A stretch of 64,000 nt of DNA from Clavibacter michiganensis (GCF_002151125.1 NZ_MDJZ01000001.1:26743-90742); one strand, 5' to 3'; positions 54,467-63,352 are shown, counted from the stretch's first letter. Notes: generated from the letters alone by a model not told the origin. A program made the numbers and translations.

Positions 54467-55540
54467 GTGGCACTCACTATCGCGATCGTCGGTCTCCCCA
54501 ACGTCGGCAAGTCGACGCTCTTCAACGCCCTGACCAAGAACCAGGTGCTCGCCGCGAACTACCCGTTCGCGACGATCGAGCCGAACGTGGGCGTGGTGAA
54601 CCTCCCGGACCCGCGCCTCGAGGTGCTCGCCGGCCTCTTCGGCAGCGAGAAGATCCTCCCCGCGCCCGTCTCCTTCGTCGACATCGCCGGCATCGTCCGC
54701 GGCGCGAGCGAGGGCGAGGGCCTCGGCAACCAGTTCCTCGCGAACATCCGCGAGGCCGACGCCATCGCGCAGGTCGTCCGCGGATTCGAGGACGAGGACG
54801 TCGTGCACGTCGACGGCCGTGTCGACGCCGCGAGCGACATGGAGACCATCAACACCGAGCTGATCCTCGCCGACCTGCAGACCCTCGAGCGCGCCGAGCC
54901 GCGCTACGAGAAGGAGCTGAAGACGAAGCGCATCGAGCCCGTCGTGCTGGAGACCGCGAAGGCCGCGCGCGAGTGGCTCGACTCGGGCAAGCCGCTGTCG
55001 GCGTCTTCGATCGACCTCGAGCCCGTCCGCGAGCTCGGCTTGCTGACCGCGAAGCCCTTCATCTACGTGTTCAACGTCGACGAGCAGGTGCTCGGCGACA
55101 AGGGAAGGCTCGACGAGCTGGCCGCCCTCGTGGCACCCGCGCAGGCCGTGTTCCTCGACGCGAAGATCGAGTCGGAGCTCATCGAGCTCGACCCCGAGGA
55201 CGCCGCCGAGATGCTCGCCAGCACCGGCCAGGAGGAGTCCGGCCTCGACCAGCTCGCCCGCATCGGCTTCGAGACCCTCGGCCTCCAGACCTACCTGACG
55301 GCGGGCCCCAAGGAGACGCGCGCCTGGACCATCGGCAAGGGCTGGAAGGCCCCGCAGGCGGCCGGCGTGATCCACACCGACTTCGAGAAGGGCTTCATCA
55401 AGGCCGAGGTCATCTCCTACGACGACCTGGTCGAGACCGGCTCCATCGCCGAGGCCCGCTCCAAGGGCAAGGCCCGCATCGAGGGCAAGGAGTACGTCAT
55501 GCAGGACGGCGACGTGGTGGAGTTCCGGTTCAACAACTGA
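54467..55540 (+). CDS. ychF: Redox-regulated ATPase YchF (OLA1 family)
   Basis: 357 aa. P-loop [16 protein letters not shown] (residues 7-22), G2/G3 region [23 protein letters not shown] in place of the GTPase NKxD (hence ATP preference), a helical insert and a C-terminal TGS domain ([38 protein letters not shown]). Binds ribosomes and modulates stress translation. GTG at 54467. Confidence 0.96.
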   Translation: MALTIAIVGLPNVGKSTLFNALTKNQVLAANYPFATIEPNVGVVNLPDPRLEVLAGLFGSEKILPAPVSFVDIAGIVRGASEGEGLGNQFLANIREADAIAQVVRGFEDEDVVHVDGRVDAASDMETINTELILADLQTLERAEPRYEKELKTKRIEPVVLETAKAAREWLDSGKPLSASSIDLEPVRELGLLTAKPFIYVFNVDEQVLGDKGRLDELAALVAPAQAVFLDAKIESELIELDPEDAAEMLASTGQEESGLDQLARIGFETLGLQTYLTAGPKETRAWTIGKGWKAPQAAGVIHTDFEKGFIKAEVISYDDLVETGSIAEARSKGKARIEGKEYVMQDGDVVEFRFNN

Positions 55541-55586
55541 CCCTGGAACGTCTCGCCGGTTGGCGCGGCGTGATCTCCCTGTTCGG

Positions 55587-56354
55587 CTAGAACAGCGGCC
55601 AGGGAACAGCGGAGGAGTGGCCTGCAGGAGCCGGGAACCGCGCCTCCGTGCGCAGCCGCGTACAACGAGCGCGCAGCGCGTCTATCTCCTCCGCCGTCAG
55701 CAACTCCGCCAGCTCGCGCCCCAACTCCTCGTCGAGCCCCGCGAGCACCCGATCCACCCCCTCGAGCTCCTCAGGCGTCAGCGGATCCCCGACCCACCCC
55801 CACAGCACCGTCCGCAGCTTGTGGTCCTCGTGGAAGGTGAGGCCGTGGTCGACGCCGAAGCGGTGGCCGTCCGGCATGGCGAGCACGTGGAAGCCCTTGC
55901 GGTCGGCGTTGTTGACGATCACGTCGAAGACGGCCATGCGGCGGAGCGCCGGGGTGTCCTCGTGGATGAGGGCGACCGTGTTGCCCTCTTCGTCCTCGCC
56001 GCCGAGCACCGTCCGGTAACCGGTCTCCGGGATCTCGGCCGCGGGGATCAGGTCCACGGCGTCCTGGTCGGGATCCGCGTCCTGCCAGAGCTGCACCATG
56101 CCCTCGCCTGCGGGCCCGTCGCGGAGCCACGTGCGCGGGACGACGCCCCAGCCGAGCGCCTCCGAGACGAGGTAGGCGGCGACCTCGCGATGCGCGAGCA
56201 CCGCGTCGGGGAAGTCCCACAGCGGGTTCTCGCCGCGGATCGGCTTGTAGACGACGGCCACGTCGCCGATCGTGCCGAGGAAGGTCGCGTTCGACGCGGT
56301 GCGGATGCGGCCGGTGACGATCAGCTCGCCGTCCAGCGGGTCCGTCGCCGACAT
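55587..56354 (-). CDS. SCO1664 family protein, PI3/4-kinase-like fold
   Basis: 255 aa. Actinobacterial family related to lipid-kinase-like proteins: a possible ATP-contact Lys in VAVVYKPIRGENPLWDFP, catalytic-loop-like FDVIVNNADRKGFHVL and activation-like GVDHGLTFHEDHKLR. Function unknown. Start ATG 56354 overlaps the DUF3090 stop (TGATG), so the two are coupled; together with the phosphatase upstream they form a triad found across actinobacteria. Confidence 0.88.
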   Translation of the reverse strand: MSATDPLDGELIVTGRIRTASNATFLGTIGDVAVVYKPIRGENPLWDFPDAVLAHREVAAYLVSEALGWGVVPRTWLRDGPAGEGMVQLWQDADPDQDAVDLIPAAEIPETGYRTVLGGEDEEGNTVALIHEDTPALRRMAVFDVIVNNADRKGFHVLAMPDGHRFGVDHGLTFHEDHKLRTVLWGWVGDPLTPEELEGVDRVLAGLDEELGRELAELLTAEEIDALRARCTRLRTEARFPAPAGHSSAVPWPLF

Positions 56355-56911
56355 CAGTTGTCGGGGAAGGTGTGGACGTGCCCGTCGGGGTCGATGGGGT
56401 AGCCGCACAGCGCGCAGATCGGGCGGCCGGCGCCCACGATCTCGTGGGTGCGCTTCGCGAACGCGCGGGCCGCGCCGACGGGCATGCGCACGACCAGCAT
56501 CTCGGTGTCGTCCACGTCGTCGTCGACGCTCGGCAGGTCGAAGTCGTCGCTGTCGTCGTCCTCGGCCAGGGGGTACGCCTCGATGATCACCTGGGCTGTC
56601 GTCGGATCCCAGCCGAGGCCCATCGCGCCGGTTCGCCAGCGCTCGACGACGTCCTCGAGCGGGTCGTTGTCGACGAGCTCCGGGGGCGTGCTGGCGGGGA
56701 TGCTGAAGGGGTTGCCCTCGACGGTGACGAGCTGGTCGAGGATCTCGTCGATCTTCTCGGCGAGGAGCGCCGACTGCTGCTTCTCGAGGGCGATGGTCAC
56801 CAGCTGGGGGCCGGAGCGCACCTGGAAGTAGAACGTGCGCGCGCCCGGGAGGCCGATGGTGCCGACCACGGCCCGGTCCGGCCAGTCGAATTCGAGGGCT
56901 CGTGTGGGCAT
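56354..56911 (-). CDS. DUF3090 family protein
   Basis: 185 aa. Conserved start TRALEFDWPDRAVVGTIGLP with ARTFYFQVRSGPQLVTIALE; AVLIEAYPL-type segment; ends in a zinc-ribbon-like ICALCGYPIDPDGHVH with one CxxC and a His. Function unknown. ATG at 56911; coupled to the SCO1664-family gene. Confidence 0.9.
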   Translation of the reverse strand: MPTRALEFDWPDRAVVGTIGLPGARTFYFQVRSGPQLVTIALEKQQSALLAEKIDEILDQLVTVEGNPFSIPASTPPELVDNDPLEDVVERWRTGAMGLGWDPTTAQVIIEAYPLAEDDDSDDFDLPSVDDDVDDTEMLVVRMPVGAARAFAKRTHEIVGAGRPICALCGYPIDPDGHVHTFPDN

Positions 56912-56934
56912 GTCACCACCCTAGGCGCACGTGG

Positions 56935-57627
56935 TCACGGGGTGCTGTGCCCGGCGCCGCCGCCGACCGGTGCATCGCCGGATCCGCCGCTCGCGGCCAG
57001 CCAGGAGAGGTCGCCCGCGTCGGTGTTGGTCGCGTGCACGGTCGGCCGTCCCGCGCCGTAGCGCACGATCGAGACGGACGCGGGGCCCACGTCGATGCGC
57101 TGGAACAGGTCGAGGTGCATGCCGTACGCGTCGGCGAGGATCGACTTGATGACGTCGCCGTGGCTCACCGCGACCCACACGGCGCCCGGCCCGTGCTCGG
57201 CCTCGATGGCGGCGTCGTGCCGGCGGATCGCGGCGACCGCGCGCGCCTGCATCCCGGCCATCGACTCGCCGCCGGGGAAGACGACGGCCGACGGGTGCGC
57301 CTGCACGGTCTTCCAGAGGTCCTCGGTGGCGAGCTCGCTGAGAGCGCGGCCCTGCCACTGCCCGTAGTCGCACTCGGTGAGGTCGGGGTCGACAGGCTGG
57401 GCGGGCTTCCCCGTCTGCCGCTCGAGGATCCGCTGCGCGGTCTCCCAGCAGCGCTGCAGCGGGCTGGAGACGACGGCCGCGAGCGGCACCGCGGCGAGCC
57501 GGTCGCCGGTGCGGTCGGCTTGGTCGCGTCCGATGTCGTCGAGGTCGACGCCGGGGGTGCGCCCCGCAAGGATCCCGGTCGCGTTCGCTGTGGTGCGTCC
57601 GTGCCGCACGAGGATCACTGTCGCCAT
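56935..57627 (-). CDS. Histidine phosphatase, MSMEG_4193 family putative phosphomutase
   Basis: 230 aa. RHG motif ILVRHGRTTANATGILAGRT with the catalytic His; second His in AVSHGDVIKSILAD; Glu/Asp in ECDYGQWQGRALSEL and PGGESMAGMQARA. ATG at 57627. Upstream of DUF3090 and SCO1664-family genes on the same strand (23-nt gap). Substrate unknown. Confidence 0.9.
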   Translation of the reverse strand: MATVILVRHGRTTANATGILAGRTPGVDLDDIGRDQADRTGDRLAAVPLAAVVSSPLQRCWETAQRILERQTGKPAQPVDPDLTECDYGQWQGRALSELATEDLWKTVQAHPSAVVFPGGESMAGMQARAVAAIRRHDAAIEAEHGPGAVWVAVSHGDVIKSILADAYGMHLDLFQRIDVGPASVSIVRYGAGRPTVHATNTDAGDLSWLAASGGSGDAPVGGGAGHSTP

Positions 57628-57725
57628 GCCGCCAGCCTAGGGACCCAGCGGCGGAGCGGCGGGCGCACGGGTGCGCGTCCTGCGCCACGCGGACCTCTCC
57701 CGCACGCGTCGGAGGTTGACGTGTA

Positions 57726-57751
57726 GCGTCATTGACGCGTCCCGTTATATT
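57726..57751 (+). promoter_or_regulatory. HigBA promoter with operator
   Basis: GCGTCA-T-TGACGC at 57726-57738 is a perfect 6-bp inverted repeat just upstream of the -10 TATATT (57746-57751), which ends 8 nt before the higB GTG. The AT-rich -10 stands out in this genome. The repeat is the likely HigA autorepression site. Confidence 0.55.
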
Positions 57752-57759
57752 CTCTTCGC

Positions 57760-58041
57760 GTGATCAGGTCGTTCGGCAGCAAGCAGACCGAGCGCATCTG
57801 GGATCAGCAGTACGTCACGGGCGTCGATCGGGTCGTCCAGCGGGCGACCCTGCGGAAGCTCGAACTGATCAACGCCGCGGTGGATGTCGAGGATCTGCGC
57901 ATCCCGCCGGGCAACCGGCTCGAGCGGCTGGTCGGGGATCGCCGGGGTCAGCACAGCATTCGGGTGAACGACCAGTGGCGGATCTGCTTCATCTGGCGAG
58001 AGGGAGGTGCGGAAGATGTCGAGCTCGTCGACTACCACTGA
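57760..58041 (+). CDS. higB: HigB/RelE-type toxin (mRNA interferase)
   Basis: 93 aa. Ribosome-dependent mRNA endonuclease fold: MIRSFGSKQTERIWDQQYV, LRKLELINAAVDVEDLRIPP, LVGDRRGQHSIRVNDQWRIC, and a C-terminal VELVDYH. The DLR.PP, RIC and DYH elements are the HigB fingerprint. Toxin-first order with the antitoxin gene overlapping its 3' end. Confidence 0.92.
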   Translation: MIRSFGSKQTERIWDQQYVTGVDRVVQRATLRKLELINAAVDVEDLRIPPGNRLERLVGDRRGQHSIRVNDQWRICFIWREGGAEDVELVDYH

Positions 58042-58336
58042 GGGGGACCGAATCGAGCCGATCCACCCGGGCGAGATCCTGATGGAGGACTTCATCGAGG
58101 CCTTCGGGATCACGCAGAACAAGCTCGCGGTGTCCATCGGGGTACCGCCCCGGCGCATCAACGAGATCGTGCACGGCAAGCGCGGCATCACGGCGGACAC
58201 GGCCATCCGGCTGGCGCGCTACTTCGGCACCTCGGACGAGCTCTGGATGAACCTGCAGAGCAACTACGAGCTGCGGCTCGAGCGGCGTGCGCTGCACGAC
58301 CGGATCGCGGCGATCGTCCCCCTCCGCGTCGCGTGA
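58016..58336 (+). CDS. higA: HigA antitoxin (helix-turn-helix, XRE type)
   Basis: 106 aa. IHPGEILMEDFIEAFGITQN, then the helix-turn-helix KLAVSIGVPPRRINEIVHGK and TADTAIRLARYFGTSDELWM, all standard HigA. Starts inside higB: ATG 58016 with GGAGG at 58003-58007, which is better than the GTG at 58007. Overlap with higB is 26 nt. Neutralises HigB and should repress the shared promoter. Confidence 0.93.
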   Translation: MSSSSTTTEGDRIEPIHPGEILMEDFIEAFGITQNKLAVSIGVPPRRINEIVHGKRGITADTAIRLARYFGTSDELWMNLQSNYELRLERRALHDRIAAIVPLRVA

Positions 58337-58368
58337 CCGGGATCCGCCGCGAAGGTCTCAGCCCCGCC

Positions 58369-59799
58369 TCACGCCGTCCCGTCCGCCCGCACTGACTCCG
58401 GCCTCGGCGAAGCGGCCCCCGCGTCCGCGTCGACCGCCGCCACCGGGTCCACCGGATCCACCGACCCACCCCGCGCCTTCGTCACCACGTACAGCACGAG
58501 CACGACCGCCCACGCGACCAGGCTCAGCACGAGCTGGGGGCGGATCTCGGGGTCCAGCGCCATCTGCGCGAGCACCGCGAGGATCCCGACGACCGTGAGG
58601 ATCGAGAGGCCCGGGAACAGCCACATCTTGACCGGCAGGTCGGCGGATCCCGAGCGGCGGCGCAGGACGATCTGCGAGATGGAGATCAGCAGGTAGACGA
58701 ACAGGATGATCGCGCCCGAGGAGTTGAGCAGGAACAGGAAGACGGTGTCGGGGGAGACGGCAGCCGCGATCACGCAGAGGAAGCCGACCACCGACGAGAG
58801 CAGGATCGCCGCGCGCGGCACTCCTCGCGAGGTCACCTGCACGAGCCGCGCGGGCGCCTCCCGCCGGGCCGCGAGCACGAAGAGCATCCGGCTCGCCGTG
58901 TAGAGGCCGGAGTTGAGGCACGAGAGCACGGCGGTGAGGACGACCGCGTTCATCACGTCGCCCGCGAACGGGATCCCCATGCGGTCGAACGCGCTCACGA
59001 ATGGGCTGGCGCCGAGCTCCGTGGAGTCCCAGGGGAGGATCACCGCGAGCAGGAACAGGGATCCGACGAAGAACAGCGCCACGCGGAGGATCACGGAGTT
59101 GGTCGCCTTGCGGATGGCCTTCGCGGGGTCCTTCGACTCGGCGGCCGCGATGGTGGCGATCTCCGCGCCGACCATGGAGAAGATGACGACGACGACCGAC
59201 GAGAAGATCGCGCCGACGCCGTTCGGGAAGAAGCCGCCATTCGCGACGAGGTTCGAGAAGTCGAGCGAGCGACCCGGCCAGATGCCCAGCACGTACAGGC
59301 TGCCGAGGCCGAGGAACAGGATGATCGCGGCCACCTTGATCCCCGCGAACCAGTACTCGAACTCGCCGAACGCGCCGACGGAGATGAGGTTGGTGGCGGT
59401 CATGAGCGCCATCAGCCCGAGCGAGAGGAGCCAGAGCGGCGCGTCGAACCAGTAGGTGAGCGCCTTCGCGCCGGCGACCGCCTCGAATCCGACGACGATG
59501 ACCCAGAAGTACCAGTAGAGCCAGCCCATCGAGAACCCGGCCCAGCCGCCGAGGGCGTGCCGGGCGTAGTCCGCGAAGGAGCCGGTGCTGGGGTTCGCGG
59601 TCGCCATCTCGCCGAGCATGCGCATCACCAGGATGATCAGCACGCCGGAGATCGCGTAGGTGAGGAACGCGCCGGGGCCCGCGCCGTTGATCACCACCCC
59701 AGAGCCCACGAACAGGCCGGCGCCGATGACGCCGCCGATCGCGATCATGGTGAGCTGCCTCTGCGTGAGGCTCTTGTGCAGCTGAGGTGCGGATGCCAT
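58369..59799 (-). CDS. Amino-acid permease (AAT/GABA permease type)
   Basis: 476 aa, about 12 membrane helices. The motif LTQRQLTMIAIGGVIGAGLF is that of the AAT family (AnsP, GabP, AroP); also GPGAFLTYAISGVLI, NPSTGSFADYARHALG and VVVIFSMVGAEIATIAAAES. ATG at 59799 preceded by GGAGG. C-terminal ~30 residues are acidic and Pro/Ser-rich. Substrate unknown. Confidence 0.9.
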   Translation of the reverse strand: MASAPQLHKSLTQRQLTMIAIGGVIGAGLFVGSGVVINGAGPGAFLTYAISGVLIILVMRMLGEMATANPSTGSFADYARHALGGWAGFSMGWLYWYFWVIVVGFEAVAGAKALTYWFDAPLWLLSLGLMALMTATNLISVGAFGEFEYWFAGIKVAAIILFLGLGSLYVLGIWPGRSLDFSNLVANGGFFPNGVGAIFSSVVVVIFSMVGAEIATIAAAESKDPAKAIRKATNSVILRVALFFVGSLFLLAVILPWDSTELGASPFVSAFDRMGIPFAGDVMNAVVLTAVLSCLNSGLYTASRMLFVLAARREAPARLVQVTSRGVPRAAILLSSVVGFLCVIAAAVSPDTVFLFLLNSSGAIILFVYLLISISQIVLRRRSGSADLPVKMWLFPGLSILTVVGILAVLAQMALDPEIRPQLVLSLVAWAVVLVLYVVTKARGGSVDPVDPVAAVDADAGAASPRPESVRADGTA

Positions 59800-59925
59800 G
59801 TGGATGCCTCCGAGCGGGTCGGCGTTCTCCGGTGGGGGACCCTCCCGCTCGATCGGCGACGCGTCGGGCCGGGAAGTGGTGAGCACGATACGCAGGGGAC
59901 GGGCCCGACCACGAAGTGTTCACAT

Positions 59926-60140
59926 GGGCTTTACATTGCGGCGGGCGATGACCTGGCGCAGCGCTCGAGCGCGGGCGGCGACGGGATCGTCTCGGGCGAC
60001 GAGCGCGTGACGGAGCTCGCGGCGGATGACCGCGGCGAGCCGGTGTCCTTCACCGCGGAGGATCCGGCGGGTGCCACGGTGTCGGCCGATCGGTTCCGCG
60101 GCAGGGTCACCTGGTCCGCGTGTCGCCCACGTCCGTCCCC
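59926..60140 (+). pseudogene. Remnant of a TlpA/ResA-like thioredoxin gene
   Basis: One frame reads IVSGDERVTELAADDRGEPV and VSFTAEDPAGATVSADRFRG, the pre-thioredoxin region of secreted TlpA-like proteins, and then breaks down at the active site (RVTWSACRPRP in place of a VVNFWxxxCxPCR-like segment). No start codon or signal peptide is seen, and the rest of the thioredoxin fold is missing. It looks like a fragment left by deletion. It fills most of the 360-bp gap between the permease and the universal stress gene. Confidence 0.45.
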
Positions 60141-60159
60141 TCTCGCGCCTGCCCCGCCC

Positions 60160-60624
60160 TCAATCCCAGGCGCGCTCGCTCCGGGGCGTCGGGCGACAGA
60201 TCATCACCGCGCACGGGGCCGAGTGCTGCACCCGCGACGCGGTGCTGCCGAGCAGGATCGTGGCGCTGAGGCCACGGCTCCCGGCGGCCATCGCGATGAG
60301 GTCGGCGTCGAGGTCCTCGGCGGCGCGGATGATCTCCGTCGCCGGTGATCCGCTGCGCACGTCGCGGTGGATGGTGGGGCCCCACCCGTCGAACTGGGAG
60401 GCCACCACGTCCACGGCCGTCCACGCGTCGCGCTGGTAGCTGAGCTCCGTCTGCGCGTGCGCGTGCTGAGGGCCCAGCTCGTTCGCGAACGGGGCCGCCG
60501 CGTACGGGCTCACGACCGCGAGCACGGTGACGTCCGTGATCTCGCGCGAGTCGGCGATCCACTTCAACTGGAGGGCACCGGCGAGAGAGGCGCGGGACCC
60601 GTCGGTGGTGACGATGACGTGCAT
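60160..60624 (-). CDS. Universal stress protein UspA family
   Basis: 154 aa. Single Usp domain: VIVTTDGSRASLAGALQLKW start and the ATP-binding GSRGLSATILLGSTASRVQH motif (G-2x-G-9x-G-S/T), so ATP binding is likely. ATG at 60624, only 2 nt after the stop of the permease gene on the same strand, hence the same operon. Confidence 0.92.
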   Translation of the reverse strand: MHVIVTTDGSRASLAGALQLKWIADSREITDVTVLAVVSPYAAAPFANELGPQHAHAQTELSYQRDAWTAVDVVASQFDGWGPTIHRDVRSGSPATEIIRAAEDLDADLIAMAAGSRGLSATILLGSTASRVQHSAPCAVMICRPTPRSERAWD

Positions 60625-60626
60625 GA

Positions 60627-62093
60627 TCAGACCTCCCTGTCCGTGGGGCCGGCCGCGGCCACGCCGGCGGCGGCCTCGAGATCCGGCTTCTTCTGCCCGA
60701 AGGCTCGCTGGAACAGGTAGAGCACGAGCCCCAGCGCGAGGAGCCCGCCGACCCAGATCAGCGCGGCCGGGTCGTCGACGAGCGTGTAGATGAGCACGGC
60801 GACGTTGCCGAGGATCCCGACGATGAGCAGCGGCGTGTTCGCCCGGTACGTGTCGTCCGTCTCATCGTGGCCGCGGAGCTTGAGGCAGGCGACGATCACG
60901 AGCGCGTAGATGAAGAGGAGGAACACGACCGTGATGGTGGCGAGGCGGTCGACGATGTCGAGCCGGTCGGCCTCGGGGATGCCGGACTGGCTGGAGCGGA
61001 TGGCCGCGCCGATGATCAGCAGCGACGCCACCACCGCGCCGCCGAAGATCAGCGCCACGTACGGGCTGCGGCGGGCCGGGTGCACCTTGGCGAAGACCGC
61101 CGGGACGACGTTCTCGCGGGCCATGCCGAACAGGATCCGCGACTGGGCCACCACGGTGACGAGCGCCGTGTTGCTGATGGCGACCATGGCGATGAGGCCG
61201 AAGATCACGAGCATGACGGCGGCGGGGATGAAGAAGAGGTCCGCGCGGATGACCTCGAGGAGCGTGTTGCCGGCGAGGTCGCCGATGGGCACGGCGAGGG
61301 CCGCGGCCATGGAGACGAGCACGTAGACGACGCCGGCGGTCATCATGCCGCCGATGAGCGCGCGGGGGAACGCGCGCGACGGGTTGATCGTCTCCTCGGC
61401 GACATTGGCGGCGTTCTCGAAGCCCGTCATGGCGAAGAACGCGAGCGAGACGCCGGCGAGCACCGCCAGCACCGCGGATCCGGCGCCGCCCTCGACCTGG
61501 AACTGCAGCAGCACGGCCGGGTCGCCGACGCCCTCGACCAGCGCGATCACGCCGATGGCGACGACGACGATGAGGCCGGTGATCTCCACGAACGTCATGA
61601 CCACGTTCGCGACGACCGACTCGCTGATGCCGATGAGGTTGATGGCCGTGATGACGGCGACGAACGCGACCGCGATGCCGGTGGTGGCCCAGATGGCGGA
61701 CTCGGGCAGCCCGATGAGGTCGCTGAGGTAGCGGACGAAGCCGGCGGCGAGCGATCCGACGGCGGCCATGTTGGCGCTGAGCATGCAGATGGTGATGAAG
61801 AAGGTGAGCACGGGGCTCCGGAACGCCTTGTTGACGTAGAGCGAGGCGCCCGCGGCCTGCGGGTACTTGGTGACGAGCTCGGCGTAGGCGAGGCCCGTGA
61901 TGGTCGCGATGGAGACGCCCACGAGGAACGCCATCCAGAACGCGCCGCCCACGGCCGCGGCCACGAGGCCCACGAGCACGTAGATGCCGGATCCGAGGAC
62001 GTCGCCGACCACGTAGAAGTACAGCTGCTTGACCGTGATGGAGCGCTTGAGCTCGGATCGCGGAGGTGCCGGGGCCTCGGTGGGGTTCGCCAT
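60627..62093 (-). CDS. APC superfamily amino-acid permease
   Basis: 488 aa, about 12-14 helices. TVKQLYFYVVGDVLGSGIYV (APC first helix, atypical charge), TGLAYAELVTKYPQAAGASL, FFAMTGFENAANVAEETINP and SRILFGMARENVVPAVFAKV. Followed by the Usp gene with 2-nt spacing. The pairing suggests stress-nucleotide control of uptake, but no experiment supports it here. Confidence 0.9.
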   Translation of the reverse strand: MANPTEAPAPPRSELKRSITVKQLYFYVVGDVLGSGIYVLVGLVAAAVGGAFWMAFLVGVSIATITGLAYAELVTKYPQAAGASLYVNKAFRSPVLTFFITICMLSANMAAVGSLAAGFVRYLSDLIGLPESAIWATTGIAVAFVAVITAINLIGISESVVANVVMTFVEITGLIVVVAIGVIALVEGVGDPAVLLQFQVEGGAGSAVLAVLAGVSLAFFAMTGFENAANVAEETINPSRAFPRALIGGMMTAGVVYVLVSMAAALAVPIGDLAGNTLLEVIRADLFFIPAAVMLVIFGLIAMVAISNTALVTVVAQSRILFGMARENVVPAVFAKVHPARRSPYVALIFGGAVVASLLIIGAAIRSSQSGIPEADRLDIVDRLATITVVFLLFIYALVIVACLKLRGHDETDDTYRANTPLLIVGILGNVAVLIYTLVDDPAALIWVGGLLALGLVLYLFQRAFGQKKPDLEAAAGVAAAGPTDREV

Positions 62094-62289
62094 TTCCCCA
62101 CACTAGGGGCGTGGTGGTGCGGGGTCGAGGGGGCGGGACGGCCCGCCGTGACCTGGTATGCGGGCTCGACGAGCGGGCGGAGGCCCGCGTCGTGCACCTC
62201 GCCCGACCATCGTCAGGCTCGGGGCGCCCGGTCATACTGGGAGCGGCGCCGCGATCGTCCCGCGGTCCGCGCCGGGACGGGGAGGTCGC

Positions 62290-62328
62290 ATGAGCGCAGC
62301 AGACGGCACCGGACGGGCGCGCGCATGA
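62290..62328 (+). CDS. 12-codon upstream ORF (possible leader peptide)
   Basis: MSAADGTGRARA. GGAGG at 62281-62285 precedes its ATG by 4 nt, and its TGA overlaps the ATG of the next gene (ATGA). This would deliver ribosomes to the downstream gene, whose own ribosome binding site is weak. It could equally be chance. Confidence 0.35.
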   Translation: MSAADGTGRARA

Positions 62329-62729
62329 CGCCGCGGATCCGGGCGCTCCTCCTCAGCGGGATCATCACCGGCTTGACCATGGCGATCGTCGCGGCCGCGC
62401 GCCCCTGGACCCGACCGGACGCGCCCGACGACTGGGTCGTGCTCCGCTTCGAGGCGGGCGAGGCCGCGTCCGCGTACGAGGCGTTCGAATCGCTGGCCGC
62501 CACCGAGGTCGCGGGCGACGACGCCCTGCAGCTGCTCGAGGCGGGCTGGATCGACGGCAACGAGTTCGGCGAGGACTCCTACGACGTCTACTTCGTGGGC
62601 GCCGACCGCCGCATCATGTGGGAGGTCCTCGAGCCGATCTTCGCGGACGCGCCCGTGCCGTGGACCTCGGTGGAGCTCCGCCGCGGGCTCGAGGACGCCG
62701 CGCCCGTGGTGGTGCGGGCGGCGCGCTGA
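62325..62729 (+). CDS. Small single-pass membrane protein, unknown function
   Basis: 134 aa. N-terminal membrane helix (ALLLSGIITGLTMAIVAAAR), then a ~100-residue acidic domain (DDWVVLRFEAGEAASAYEAF; YDVYFVGADRRIMWEVLEPI) that I do not recognise. ATG at 62325. Coding support comes from acidic composition and the clean open frame. Confidence 0.6.
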   Translation: MTPRIRALLLSGIITGLTMAIVAAARPWTRPDAPDDWVVLRFEAGEAASAYEAFESLAATEVAGDDALQLLEAGWIDGNEFGEDSYDVYFVGADRRIMWEVLEPIFADAPVPWTSVELRRGLEDAAPVVVRAAR

Positions 62730-62788
62730 GCAGGCCTCGACCGGCTCTCGCGGGCCCCGGTGTCGGCGCCCGCGCCTAGCGTCGGGGG

Positions 62789-63352
62789 ATGACGTCGAGC
62801 GGATCCGCCCCCTGCCGCGCCGAGGGATGCGCGGCGGGCGCCGAGCCCGGCGCACCTGTGCCGCTGTGCGCCGCGCACCTCGTGGCGGCCGCCGCCTGGG
62901 CGGAACGGGAGCACGGCGTGGAGGACGTGCTGCCGTCGCCGTGCCCGGCATGCGGATCCCGTCTCGGCGTGCGCTACCCGTCGGGCTGGCTGTGCGCCGT
63001 GTGCGAGTGGCGGCACGGCGACCACCCGGACGGCGAGCTCGCGCCGCCGCGGGTCGAGGTCGTCTACTACATCCGCTTCGGCGACCGGATGAAGATCGGC
63101 ACGAGCGCGAACCCGCGGCAGCGGCTCGGCACCCTGCGCCACGACGAGCTGCTCGCGTTCGAGCGCGGCGGCCGCGCGGTCGAGCGCGCGCGGCACGCGC
63201 AGTTCGCGCGGCAGCGGTTCGACCGCACCGAGTGGTTCGAGCTCGACGCCGCGCTGCGGGAGCACGTCGCCGCGCTCGCCGCGGGGCAGCCGGATCCGTG
63301 GGAGCTGCTGGCCCGCTGGCGGAGCGAGGCGCTGGCGCTGCGGGTCAGCTGA
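62789..63352 (+). CDS. GIY-YIG nuclease family protein with zinc-ribbon N-terminus
   Basis: 187 aa. N-terminus holds Cys/His clusters (CRAEGC, PLCAAHL, then PCPACGSRLG and LCAVCEW), consistent with zinc ribbons. Residues about 90-165 resemble the GIY-YIG/T5orf172 domain: VVYYIRFGDRMKIGTSANPR with Arg at the end, and the RTEWFEL segment. DNA cleavage or repair role likely; specific function unknown. ATG at 62789. Confidence 0.75.
   Translation: MTSSGSAPCRAEGCAAGAEPGAPVPLCAAHLVAAAAWAEREHGVEDVLPSPCPACGSRLGVRYPSGWLCAVCEWRHGDHPDGELAPPRVEVVYYIRFGDRMKIGTSANPRQRLGTLRHDELLAFERGGRAVERARHAQFARQRFDRTEWFELDAALREHVAALAAGQPDPWELLARWRSEALALRVS

Noticed and set aside
58358..59923. Minus-strand frame overlapping the amino-acid permease
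   Set aside because: Alternate frame of the permease gene, Arg/Gly/His-rich with no motif.
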